Assembly (NCBI GenBank): GCA_021401465.1
Contig: JADDMT010000162.1
Span: 1 to 54,960, forward strand
Source: Teratosphaeria epicoccoides
Taxonomy: Eukaryota; Ascomycota; Dothideomycetes; Mycosphaerellales; Teratosphaeriaceae
DNA: 54,960 bases
Direction: 5' to 3'
The position numbers and the translations under genes are program-made. Below the pieces are notes generated by a model, which saw nothing but the letters and a program-made list of their open reading frames with translations, searched no databases and was not told the origin of the DNA. Every line of letters starts with the position of its first letter. Within the stretch, counting starts at the first letter, position 1. Positions 43,191-53,800 of this stretch are shown here, piece after piece.

Positions 43191-44551
43191 CTCTCCTCTC
43201 TTCCCTGTCCCCTTTCCTTTATCTTAAAAATTAAGGCCCTAAGTAGACTAAGTAACTTGTGTTACTTAGCTTACTTACCTACTTGTCTAACTTAGCCTGC
43301 TTGTATGTACCCCTAAGAAACTTAGCCTCTCCTAAGCTACTTATGTTACAGATATAAGTAGCTTAGAGTATAAGAGTACTACTAGTAAGTAACTTACTAC
43401 TAGTAGTATACTAGTAGCAAGTAGCTTAGGCATACGAGCCAAGCTACTTAAATCAAAACAATTTGCATGTAATAGACATTAAAGTCATGATTTTAGTTAA
43501 TACTACAAATCCTGTTATTATTATACTATGCTCTTTTACTATTAACACTAAATCTGACATATAACGCAAATTAAGCAGATTTGCTAACACTAAACACATA
43601 TACAGCTTAAACATAGCTCTTATAACGCCTCTTAAATTCAAGTAAGCTACTATATCTAACTTGCGCCTTACACCTAAAGACCTTAATTAGTATAGCTAGT
43701 AACAAATGTATAGCTACTACATACTATCTACATATCCTGTATTAGCCCTTACATATGACTCTTCTACTTGCCCTTATCCTCTATTCTATTCTACTAGCTT
43801 ACCTTTACTACTACTAACTCTCCTAAAGCACTACTATTTCGCTTCTCCTATAGCTTCTTAAAGGTCGCATTATTAAAGACCTTTTTACTATAGCCCTTAA
43901 TCTACTCTAATAAGGTTAAGTCTGTAAATGTAGTATGCTACTACAACTAACTATCCCTTAACTTAGAGTTACTAAGCGCATCCTCTACCTTCTCTATAAC
44001 ATTCGACTAGTTACTTATAAGATCATACTAATTAAGCAGAGTGTATGCTATACTACATCATGATCGTTAGCTAATGTATACCCTGTAGCTACTAAACTAC
44101 TACTAGTACCTCCTATTAATATTAAAGTACTAGTAGTATGTTAGTAGTATAACGCTAGTATACTACTAGCATACTTACCTAGCATTTTTTGCCTCTACCT
44201 CTAGTAAAGCTTAGCTCCTACTATCGCCTTAGTCTTTGTCCTTTATAGTTAAGCTTTATGTCCTATAGCTATCATTATTAACTACACTACTATGTAGAGT
44301 TAATAATTATACTTACTATGTACCCGCTCTAGTAAGTCTTTACGTTTTGCCTCTTGCTAGAGCCGCGCTAGTGTTTATCTGTTATTAGCATAGTTTAGTT
44401 AATATATAAGTCCCCTTGCCTATACTACTTGTCTACACTAGTCATAATTAACTGCCTACTCTGTAGCTTAGGCCTCTTACTACTTCTGCCTCGTTAGTAA
44501 TAGCTAGCTCTTATGACGCGCTAAGGCTACTAACCTTTCATCTTGCATGTG
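43191..44551. other. TA-rich decayed repeat sequence
   Basis: No gene can be read. CTA/TAG trimers and stretches such as CTACTAGTAGTA dominate, as expected of repeats mutated from CA/TG to TA. The original element cannot be identified by eye. Confidence 0.5.
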
Positions 44552-44911
44552 TGATACGGTTAATACTAGGGGTCTATTAGAACCGCATAGGTTCTAATGC
44601 CTACCCTTAGCATGTAGTAACCCTACTACATATAGCAAGGGGGTCCTTTATACATACGTTAGCTTGTATGTTATCTAAGAGGGATTAGTTGTCAACGTAG
44701 GACGCCCTTACGTCGCTAACCCTACGGTACCCCTACGGGGTTAGGCTTAGACATGCTTTCCCTAATTAAGGAGCGTTAGGGGTTATAAGCACCCTTAGCG
44801 CTACCTCTGCGATAAGCAGAAAGTAGCGCTATCTTATACCTACTAAAAGGTCAGATTACTCTGTCACACTACGAGATATTTCTATATCATATAGTATATA
44901 CATCTATATTA
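44552..44911 (+). mobile_element. Long terminal repeat of element A
   Basis: It begins TGATACGG and matches the reverse complement of 47263-47622 over about 360 bp, including the block with GGTTAGG...CATGCTTTCCCTAATT and GCGCTACCTCTGCGATAAGCAG. Differences are mainly transitions. No polypurine tract precedes it, and gag-like sequence follows, so it is a 5' LTR. It is more TA-rich than its partner. Confidence 0.85.
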
Positions 44912-45350
44912 GTTCTGCTTTCTCCCCCCTACTTTGCAGTCTAGCAGAGAATACTACAATATGTCTAGAGTACTATGAACTTGCAACTAACGCGTAGCAA
45001 GCGCTATCTTAAGCGCCCGCAATAACAAAGCTAGCCTAAGTAACTAGCCTGTAGAAGTACCCCCTACGAGCAACACTACATTAAGCGACAGTTCCGCTAG
45101 AGGCTAATTACGCGGTAGACAAGGTAATAGACCCCCCGCATAGGGACTACAGCTAACCCTAACTATCGACCTAGCCCTTGTAGCCATGATTGTTAATTAG
45201 GTCGCGAACCGCCTTGCAAACTAGAGCTAGAGCCGCACTGCTTCTAGTAGTAACAATAGCGAGGACAACGAAGACGTCGCCATGAGTAGTACTAATAAAC
45301 TAGCGGACAAAGAAATCTAGCGAGATTTCACACTAGGGACCCGCTATAAA
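44912..45350 (+). pseudogene. Leader and gag start of element A (truncated)
   Basis: From about 44990 this aligns with the reverse complement of the right end of the window (about 54640-54960), including GACGTCGCCATGAGTAGTACTAA and GAAATCTAGCGAGATTTCACRCTAGGGACCCGC. It shows the same element family as B. The match ends abruptly at about 45350, where element C sequence begins. In-frame TAG stops are present. Confidence 0.75.
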
Positions 45351-45511
45351 GGGCGAGGCCCTAAGTCTTAGTATAGGCTAGGGCCTATGCGACGCGACCC
45401 CTGACGAGGCTAGCTATAAAAGACCGGACAGCTAGCAGATAGTCCCTCTCTCTCTATCGTACTTGTTAAATACTACATGAACCCCTATGTATATGTTATT
45501 TACCTATAACA
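45350..45511 (+). mobile_element. LTR segment of element C
   Basis: It contains a TATA-like box (GCTATAAAAG near 45411) and ends with ACCTATAACA, as an LTR end would. The left end lacks TG, so the LTR is probably truncated. An inverted decayed copy lies at 43030-43190. Confidence 0.55.
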
Positions 45512-46800
45512 TTAAGTATAATCGATTTTACTATAGAAAGGCTGTCTCCTAGCTAATTAACCCTAGTGTCCGAAGGATCCACGAACAAGGAAGCGTTAGC
45601 AGAAATGCGCTATGTCGTTAAGGGAATACATACCTAGTAACAGCAAATTATGGCCGAGCTAATAGCTACGCAGGCCGCGCTAAATGAATCGGAGTCCTAA
45701 TAGCGACAAAACCTAGGCGCCCTGTCAGAGGAGCTGCTAAAGGCTCTCGCGGACGCGCTAGCCATAGTAACGCGTGCGAACTCTGGCATAGAACTAACAG
45801 GACCCTAAGAGTAGAGGCTACTAACGTAGGACAGAAGAGCCAAGTCATTTAGGGATTACCTGCTCTGTATTAGGAGTTCGCTTAGGGCGCGCTCTAGGAT
45901 AAAACCCCTAATAGGCGTAGATTATTACTAGAACATAACCTACGACACTCTCCCTGCTCGCTAGCGCGCCCGGATGCGCCATTTCTAGGAGAAAGGAGGC
46001 CTAGACAGGGCGAAGGACCCTAAAGCTTTCCTCACATAACTCGAGGCCATGTTCGCAGATAGTAACGAGACAGCGAAAGCTCTAGAACAGCTCACGAACC
46101 TCCGACACGTAGCAGGCTAGCCATGGCATAAGCACTAGCTAGAATTCGATGAACTCCTGCTGTTAGCAGGAGGGGACTAGTAGATAGATGACACGAAGAT
46201 CAGATACCTTAAGAATTCGTTCTCGAATCCTGCTAGGATGTACATAGCGAACATGAGAGATAAGGGGGACTACTACGCGTTTGCAGAGGAGGTCGAAAGG
46301 GTCATGACAAACTCCGAGGCAACCGACTAGTTTAAGGCGGCCTATAGGAGGTAGTTAAGGGAAAAGAATAAGGACTCTAAAGGGGTTCCTATAGCTGCTA
46401 TGTAGATGCCTAACCCTAGGGTTAGATCCTAAATAGACGCGGATAGGGATATAGTCATAGTACTAACTTGTACTACAGGAGACTAATATGACAGCAAAGG
46501 ACCCTAACAAAACAACGGGGGAAAACAACGCGCTAAATAGGTAGACGCTACAGAGAGAGAGAAACGCTAGGAGAATAACCTATGCTACTATTATAGAGCG
46601 TCTAGACACTAAGTTAAGGGGTGTCCCTACGCCTTAGCTATACCCCTAGCCCGGATTAACATAACTAGAGTGTCGCTATTACTAGAGGACAATAGAATAG
46701 CAGAGGAACCTAGGAGGAAAAACTCGGGAAAAGATTAACTCCTGCTTAGAGTCAGGAAGTAGGAGTAACAGAGACATTAGCAGAAGGATAGGAGAGAGTT
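45512..46800 (+). pseudogene. gag of element C (Ty3/gypsy type) with CCHC knuckle
   Basis: One frame can be followed with many TAG stops. It reads like a gypsy gag: LRARSRIKPLIGVDYY, then GGLDRAKDPKAFLT, LEAMFADSNETAKALEQLTN and KIRYLKNSFSNPARMYIANM. At about 46580-46625 comes CYYYRASRH followed by VKGCP, a CCHC zinc knuckle in which the second cysteine is changed to tyrosine. This gag is unlike that of elements A and B, so it is a separate family. Confidence 0.75.
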
Positions 46801-47252
46801 AAGGGATCTATAGATAGGAACCTGATTTATACTAATGTAGTCCTAGCAAATAATACTAGGACATTAGCTCTTATCGATGAGGGGTACTAATACTACGCTG
46901 CAATTAACGGAGACCTAGTAAAAGGTCTCGGCTTAAGCTTAATAAGTAAAGAGTCGCGCATAGCGAGGGGCGTAACAGCGTCGATACGAGACTCCGCGGT
47001 AGAAGGAGTAGTCGCCTTCTAGATAGAAATCAAGGGGTTCTAGCAACTAGTGTACGCATACGTAGTAAAGGATCTAGCCTTCCCCCTAATACTAGGGAAC
47101 CCCTAGAAGGCTCACAATAAAGTGCGGACCGCGCCAGAAAGGCGTTAGTATTAGCATAGGAGAGCGGGACAGTAGATAGACGAAGGACAGAACTACTAAG
47201 AATACGAGGACTACAGGAACTTTACCTAGGTATACGCGACTATAATAGCGGA
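46801..47252 (+). pseudogene. Protease region of element C, truncated
   Basis: Residue blocks LALIDEGY, AINGDLVKGLGLSLISK and YAYVVKDLAFPLILGNP resemble a retroviral-type aspartic protease of gypsy elements. The frame stops being element C at 47252, where the element B LTR begins, so the rest of its pol is absent here and may lie beyond the right edge. Confidence 0.65.
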
Positions 47253-47622
47253 TGTTACGGAGTAATATAGATGTATGTGCTATATAATATGAAAATATCT
47301 CGCAGTGTAGCAGAGTAATCCGACCTTTTAGTAGGTACAAGACAGCGCCGCTTTCTGCTTATCGCAGAGGTAGCGCTAAGGGTGCTTATAACCCCCGACG
47401 CTCCTCAATTAGGGAAAGCATGTCCGAGCCTAACCCCGTAGGGGTACCGTAGGGTTAGCGACGTAGGGGCGTCCTACGTCAACAACTGATCCTACTCGGA
47501 CGACATATAAGCCAACGTATGTACGAAGGACCCCCTTGCCATATGTGGCAGGGTCACTGCATGCCAAGGGCGGCCATTAGAACCCATGCGGTTTAGATGG
47601 TCCCCTAGTATCAACCGTATCA
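47253..47622 (-). mobile_element. 3' LTR of element B
   Basis: It is bounded on the plus strand by TGTTACGG (47253) and CCGTATCA (47622), an imperfect short inverted repeat with TG...CA ends. On the minus strand it directly follows the polypurine tract. It matches the element A LTR in reverse. Confidence 0.85.
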
Positions 47623-47636
47623 CTGCCCCTCCTCCT
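47623..47636 (-). promoter_or_regulatory. Polypurine tract of element B
   Basis: On the minus strand the sequence is AGGAGGAGGGGCAG, immediately next to the LTR start TGATACGG. This is the plus-strand DNA priming site of LTR elements and fixes the element's orientation. Confidence 0.8.
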
Positions 47637-48257
47637 ATGAGGATGTCCCTAGCCTTACTAAGTAACGCACGCAGAACATATAGGGTACAGGATGTAGCAC
47701 GCTTACACCGCGTAAGGGTAAATAGGTAGATAGCCTATGTAACATGTGTCATGCGCACATCTTAACCCCTTCGTAGCGAGTGCGGGGCGGAGGCTGCTAA
47801 CTCGGGCGGGTTTCAATCCGTTACATGTTAGGCGGCTTCGTAACACCTTCGCTTTACATGCAGATCGAGATATCAGGAAACCACGAGTACGTACTTTGGC
47901 TAATCCTTGAAATTATAGGGCGAGCATGCGCGCCGGCCTCGCCAAGTAGCTTGGCCGTCCCTATTTAGTCGTGACCGTGAAGAACGTGTCGCAGAACCTT
48001 AGGGTAGTAGGAAAGTACGCGGACGCTCTACGCGCGCCGCTCGAAACGGCAGGAGCGCGCTCCTAGCGCGGGCCTCGCCACATTTCCATGCTAGTAGGCT
48101 AGCACGAGTGCAGTCGGCGCACATGCATGACAGCCGCATTATCCGTTATTACATCATTCGGTCCCCTTGTAAGTTAACTAGAGGCAGGTGCTCTGCGCAT
48201 GTAGTTCGAGTTACTAGCTCAACGGTTGCGGTAGGCAACAGGGGGGCTGTTAGAGGG
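47637..48257. other. Element B internal noncoding region
   Basis: No readable frame. It separates the LTR from the promoter of the antisense ORF. GC content is higher than in 42.7-45 kb. Confidence 0.5.
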
Positions 48258-48265
48258 TATAAAAA
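48258..48265 (+). promoter_or_regulatory. TATA box of the antisense accessory ORF
   Basis: TATAAAAA lies about 155 bp before the ATG at 48421. It is followed by a pyrimidine-rich stretch and a leader with CAATCAATTAATTAAGATCAATC, as in many fungal promoters. Confidence 0.55.
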
Positions 48266-48420
48266 CCTCGTCGCTTCCTAAACTTTCCTGTTCTAAGACA
48301 CTAACATCGACCTCCGCTCCTACTTCGCTTAGCTTGCGCCTTACCGTGTCTGCAGGTCTGTACTAGAGCTCCTTCTTCTTCAATCAATTAATTAAGATCA
48401 ATCAACCTGTCTTAGCTACA

Positions 48421-49917
48421 ATGGCTTATATGCTGCAGACTAAGTTCGACGCTACTCGCTCTGCCCGCGATTGTCGCTTATGTCGACAATGCCTCGACAA
48501 CCTTAGTAGCTAAGCTGCACACATCTCCCCTCCGCGTGTTAGTAAGGCGTCCCCTACCCGCGAGGTATGCGTGACTTGTACTAACCGAAGCGTAGCTAAG
48601 ATCTGCGTTAGCGGATTTGATAAGGGCAGTGTCTACTGCAATTGTGTCAACTGTAATGGCAAGCATCAGAAATGCCAAGACCTCCCTGAAGAGGTGTATA
48701 GCGAGTACAACTAGCTCTGCCGTAACATCGATGACTTCTAGAGTGCGCGTGACGAGGGGATTACCGAAGGCACTCTAACTATGAACAGGCTACAGGCTAA
48801 GTACCGCGAGGCACTCGCCTACCTGCTTGGCGCCCTCTCGTGCTTTACCGCGACTACTAACCGTTCTCATGGCGGTGTTTACTTCGGCTCTCTGCTAACA
48901 GGCGAAAACGTTTGTCTAGGTCTAATCGCAGACTTAGTCTAGAAGATCTTGAAGGTGCTAACCGTTAGGGTCGAGACCTTCGCCATAGTACGCATATAGT
49001 GCGGGTACCCTCTAAGTATGAAATGCTGACTTTTCCGCTAGGCTAACGTTAGCGTCGAGAAGTATCCGACTAGCTGTTAGCGTTAGCAACTCGGGGCCCT
49101 TGCCTCTATTAACGATGACTTCGAAACGCGGATGATCCGCAAGAAGGTCATCAAGCAATTCGCTACTCCCGCCGCTAAGGCCACGCCCTAGCGCCATACC
49201 GAGAGGCAGCCTGCCTCTAAGCCGGTCCCGAGGACTAAGCCGTAAGTTACTCACTCGAATCCTGTCGCGTGCGTATAGCTAACACATTGTAGCGCCGCTG
49301 CCTACGCCGCCTCGACGCTACTGTCCAAGAAGAAGAAGAGGGCTAGGGCCGAAATTGAGGTCAGCGACGAGGAAGCCGAGCCTTCCCTGCTTGCGACCTG
49401 TACTGCGTCCGTCAAGACGCTAAGGCACAAGCCTCTAGGCCAGATCTTTGAGGATGAGGAGGATGACGACACTTAGGATACCTTCGGTCCTAACGTGATC
49501 CCTTCGCGCCATAGTGTCACCGTACCGGTTACGCCTAAGGGAGACACCGAGTCCGATGATGTAGTCGACACTCGTGTCAAGAAGCGTAAGATGATCTCGA
49601 GGGCCGAGCGTGACAGCCGCAAGCGCGCTTAAGCCTCTTCGCCTTCTGATGCTAAGGATGAGGTAGTCGTCGCGACTAGGCGCGGTGAGGGTGTCGCTAG
49701 TTCTCTGGCTACTATAGGCTCCGAAGACGAGCTCCCTCGCAACCTACTAAAGAAGAAGATGCCGGCCTCTCTTCGTGGCGTTGCTACCCCCGTTACTCAT
49801 GGTCGCTTCGGGGTGTTTAGTAGACCCCGTACAGGTAGGCAGTCCCTAGCGGACTATAACAAGAAAGACTCTCCTACTTCAGGTTCGGTCAGGAAGCCCC
49901 TAACTAGTAGTCGCTAA
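48421..49917 (+). pseudogene. Antisense accessory ORF of element B, cysteine-rich, broken by point stops
   Basis: A 498-codon frame from ATG 48421 (ACAATGGC context) to TAA 49915-49917 shows no frameshift that I can find. It is interrupted only by point stops, mostly TAG/TAA: the first are at 48511 (TAA), 48712 (TAG) and 48739 (TAG). Cysteines fall at codons 18, 21, 24, 50, 53, 62, 73, 75, 78 and 85, a zinc-binding-like region. A helical middle follows (TMNRLQAKYREALAYLLGAL), then a charged tail with KKKKRARAEIEVSDEEAE at about codons 303-320, EDEEDDD and KKRKMISRAERDSRKR. It lies on the strand opposite to gag-pol and converges with pol, whose stop is at 50058. No family is recognised; a nuclear, nucleic-acid-binding product is an inference. 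Confidence 0.7.
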
Positions 49918-50057
49918 GCATTAGCTACGAAGCTAATCCGAGCATGTCTCTTGTTCTTCTTAGGTTTATTCTAGGTGTGCCTTTAGGCATCAATGATGTA
50001 TGAGTAGGGCGTTTGCTTCTTGTTGTCACTTCGCGCGTCATGTGCTACATACATGTG

Positions 50058-53000
50058 TCAAGAATTCTGCTCTAGAACCCTCATCTTCCCACGAATCGAC
50101 CTTCTTAAGCCCTGCTTACACTTCCTCCGCTCTTCGAATTCACGAATAGCTTCTAGAGCGTTCTTGTAGTCTTCGGCCGGAACCTATTGTGTGTACTTAG
50201 GTAGGTATCCTTTCTACTTCACTAGATAGTGCGTTGCGCCCTTGCGCCGCATACTGTCCTTAATACCCTCGACTTCCTACTCTTCGTTCTCTTCTGCTAC
50301 TAGCATCGGGTCCGCGGGCTCTTCGCCCTCGCGCTATACCTATAGTTCGAGTAGAGATACGTAGAAGACGTCGTGCACATGATACGACGATGGCAACGAT
50401 AGCCGGTATGCCTGCGAGCCTATCGCGTCGCGTATCTGGAAGGGTCCGACGAACCTTGGCGTCATCTTCTTGCTTGGAAGTTTCAGCTTAAGATTCTTCG
50501 TTAATAGCAATACCTTCGTACTAACTACGTACTACATTAGTTTAGCATAGGCGTTATTATGTTTAATCTGGGATTCTGAGGCCTTTTTCTAGTGTTCTAT
50601 TAGCACCGAATGTACCTCGCGCATACGCCGCGCTAATTCCGCGGCAGCTAGTACCCTCTCCTTAGAAGACTCGTCCCGAGGCGGTTCTAGGTGTATTTCC
50701 GGATTAAAGCTATAAAGAATCTGAAATGGCGACATGCGCATAGTAGCATGCACGCTGTTATTGACTGCAAATTCCGCCATAGGAATTACGTCGGCCTAGG
50801 CATCCTGGTTCTTAGCGTAGTAGCACTAGAGGTACTACTCAAGAGTCTAGTTCATACGTTTAGTCTGACTATTAGTCTGTAGATAGAATGCTGTACTTAG
50901 GCAGTGCTTAACACGCGCTTTAAACACAAATTCTTGCTAGTATTCACTAGTAAAGACAGAACCTCGATCCGATAGGATACTTCGGGGGACACTAAAGCGC
51001 CGTATGACTTCGTCGCGAAGTAGCCGCGCAAGCTTGCCACTTGTGCACCTTTTCGTACATAGGATGAAGACATTCATCTTCGAGTATCGGTCGACTACTA
51101 CAAGGACAGTATCAACTACATCGCCCTTCTACTTTGCTAGTAGCAAATCGGTAATGAAATCTATGGTCAAGTCTTGCCATAGCCTCTCTAGTAGTAGGAG
51201 CGCCTAAGCATCGCCGTAGGGGCGATAGCGCCGAGATTTGCTAATCTGGCACGTCTGGCAGGATTTGACATAGTTAGAGACATCCTGTTCTAGCGTAGGC
51301 TACTAGTATTTTCGTCCGAGAAGTGCGTTCGTCTTCTCTACGCCAAAATGGCCCGCGAGTTCATTGTCATGATGAATACAGAGGAGCTGCGAACGGAGTA
51401 CGCAGTTAGCAGGTACGTAGAGCCTATTGTCAAAGTACTACAAGTCGCCTAACTTAGTCTAGTACTTCGGACTACCTGCGGTGTCCTGGAGGGCTACACC
51501 CTCATTAATTAACTCCGGTTCTCGCTCTTGTAACCGCTGAATAAGTCTCGAGACTTCTTCAAAGGGTTCTTTAGACATCGCATGCTTACTGCATGTAAGC
51601 CGGTTGACTACCGCACAGATCGAGCTAGACACGGTCGCCACAACTACCAGATAGGAGGGTTTGTTACTAGTAGAGGCCATGAGGCCCCATTAGACCTGCA
51701 GTCGACCTACAAGAGGAGCTAACGACGGATCGCCGCCCTAAACTGCAAGCTTCGTTTGCAGCGTAGGGAGAAGCTGTTAGTTACCCTCTTCCCTAGTGTC
51801 GTAGTCCGGTCGTCGCGAAGGACTGTCGGCCGGATTCGTCTTTCCGGAACGATGCTAGATAACAAAGTCAAAGCTAGCGAGGAAAGTCGCCTACCTTGCT
51901 TGCCGACTACTTAGCTGCTTCATGCCCATGAAGCCGCGAAGGTTGTTATAGTCAGTAAGCACCTTAATAGGGTGCGCCGAGCCTTCGAGGTAGTGTCGGT
52001 ACTCCTTGAAGCCGTCAACAATAGCTAAAAGCTCTTAGTCGTGAGTCTCGTAGTTGAGCTTAGCGCCCTGCATCTTCCGCGACTAGAAGGCAATCAGGTA
52101 CTATCGCGCACTGCCTTCGTGCGACTAGAGCTGCGATATAATTGCGGCTATTGCGAATTTTGAAGCATTAGTCTCTATCCGGATCTTCGTAGCGGGGTCA
52201 AAGTGCCGAAGTATAGGCGTAGTTTGAAAAGCTGCTTTAAGTTCAGAGAAGGCCATGCTCTAAGCCTCCTCCTAAGGCACTTTCCCTGGCTTTTTTCCTT
52301 AAACCGCGCCCTTTGCGAGGGCCGTGAGAGGAGCCACGATCTTCAAGTAAGATCGTATGAATCTGCGGTAGAAGTTAGTGAATCCTAGGAACACCTGCAC
52401 TTCTCGGAGGGTAGTTGGCTATAGCTACTCCGCGATTGCGGACACCCTTTAGTCATCCATGATGACTCCTTCCGTAGAGACGATGTATCCGAGAAACTCA
52501 ATCCTATCTGTCAGGAATGAGCACTTCTTTAGGTTCGCATAGAGAGCGAACTTGCGGAGCCGTTCGAGCACTATACTTAGATGCCGCATATGCTCCTCCT
52601 TCGAGTTAGAATAGACTAGTATATCGTCTAAATACACTACGTAGCAGGTGTTAACGAGGCCGGCTAGGGCCTAGTTAATATACGCTTAGAACGTTGCTAG
52701 TGCGTTAGTCAAGCCAAATGGCATCACCGTATACTCAAAGTGTCTGTACCGCGTTTAGAATGCAGTCTTCTACTCGTCGCCCTTTCGGATCGGTATCCGG
52801 TAGTAGGCGTCCTTCAAGTCGATAGACGAGAAGATGGCGGCGCGACCAAGGCAGTCAAGCGTCTCGCTAATAAGTAGTAGGGGGCAGCGGTTCTTCTAGG
52901 TTACCGCGTTAAGGCCCCTATAGTTAACGCATAGGCAGAGCGTGTTATCCTTCTTCGGGACGAACATAACTAACGCTCTAGCCTCGCTGTCGCTTCGTCG

Positions 53001-53800
53001 GATCCACGCGTTCCTTTGCGCCTTGTAGAGGTAGTCTCGAAGTGTTTCGAGCTACGATTCCGACATAGGGTATAGAGGTCGATGCGGAGGATTGTAACCC
53101 TCCTTAAGGTTAATCGCATGTTCCGCGTCTAGGGCCTAGGCATAGGCCGCAGCCTCTGCGTCGAAAATATCGGCGTATTCCTCTAACTTAGGCGGAAGGG
53201 TAACGTTTTCCTTGACGTTCCGTATGCGGACCGCATATACGCATTAGACCTTCTTCATGTCCTTGTAGAAGCTATGTACGTCACGCATCTGCACCGCAGG
53301 AACTTCGCCTATAGAGCCGTAGAACTAGTTGTTAGTAGCTCCATTAACAACGACTCCCTGCTTGTAGCGCTAAGGGCGGCCGAGCAGGAGCTCCTTATTA
53401 GGAATGTCTTCGGCGTAGAAGACTTCGTTAGTCTCGCGCACTTCTCCTAAGGAGTCCGCGAGTTAGAGGCGCACGTTGTACGCGCCTTGAGCCGCTGCGC
53501 CTTCGCCCCGAAAAGACTTCATGGTAGGCAGCAGGGCTCCTAGGATCGGCTTCAAACCGAGCCGTACGACTACCCTCTAGGGTATCACGTTAACCTCCGC
53601 AAGGTCATCTAACATATAGTCTACTAGCTCGAGCGAGCCATTAACTTAGACCGCGCCGGATAGGCGCCAGGCAGGCCACAAGTCTACACTATCGGTGACA
53701 GACAGCTTAGATACCCGCAGTAGCCATTCGGTTGTCTCGGGCTTGTCCTTCTTTCGCCTACCCTCTAGGGAGGTTTCGGACACCTTGCTTACCTTCTTCC
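50058..53800 (-). pseudogene. pol of element B: protease, reverse transcriptase, RNase H, integrase, chromodomain
   Basis: One minus-strand frame is readable throughout, with no frameshift seen but many in-frame stops. Protease-like sequence lies at about 53200-53700. Reverse transcriptase lies at about 52300-53100 with the VYLDDILVYSNSKEEHM active-site block, and RNase H at about 51750-52300. Integrase covers about 50550-51450: zinc-binding HHDNELAGHFG and CQTCQ, then LTIDFI and LSDRGSVFTSEY of the catalytic core. A C-terminal chromodomain (50160-50280) reads YLVK-stop-KGYLPKYTQ-stop-VPAED, placing it among the chromoviruses. Several stops stand where the family has Trp or Gln. The element is immobile as it stands. 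Confidence 0.85.

Noticed and set aside
44552..47622. A DNA transposon with 360-bp terminal inverted repeats
   Set aside because: The inverted repeats are LTRs of two oppositely oriented elements. One is preceded by a polypurine tract, and gag/protease sequence of another retroelement lies between them; no transposase was seen.
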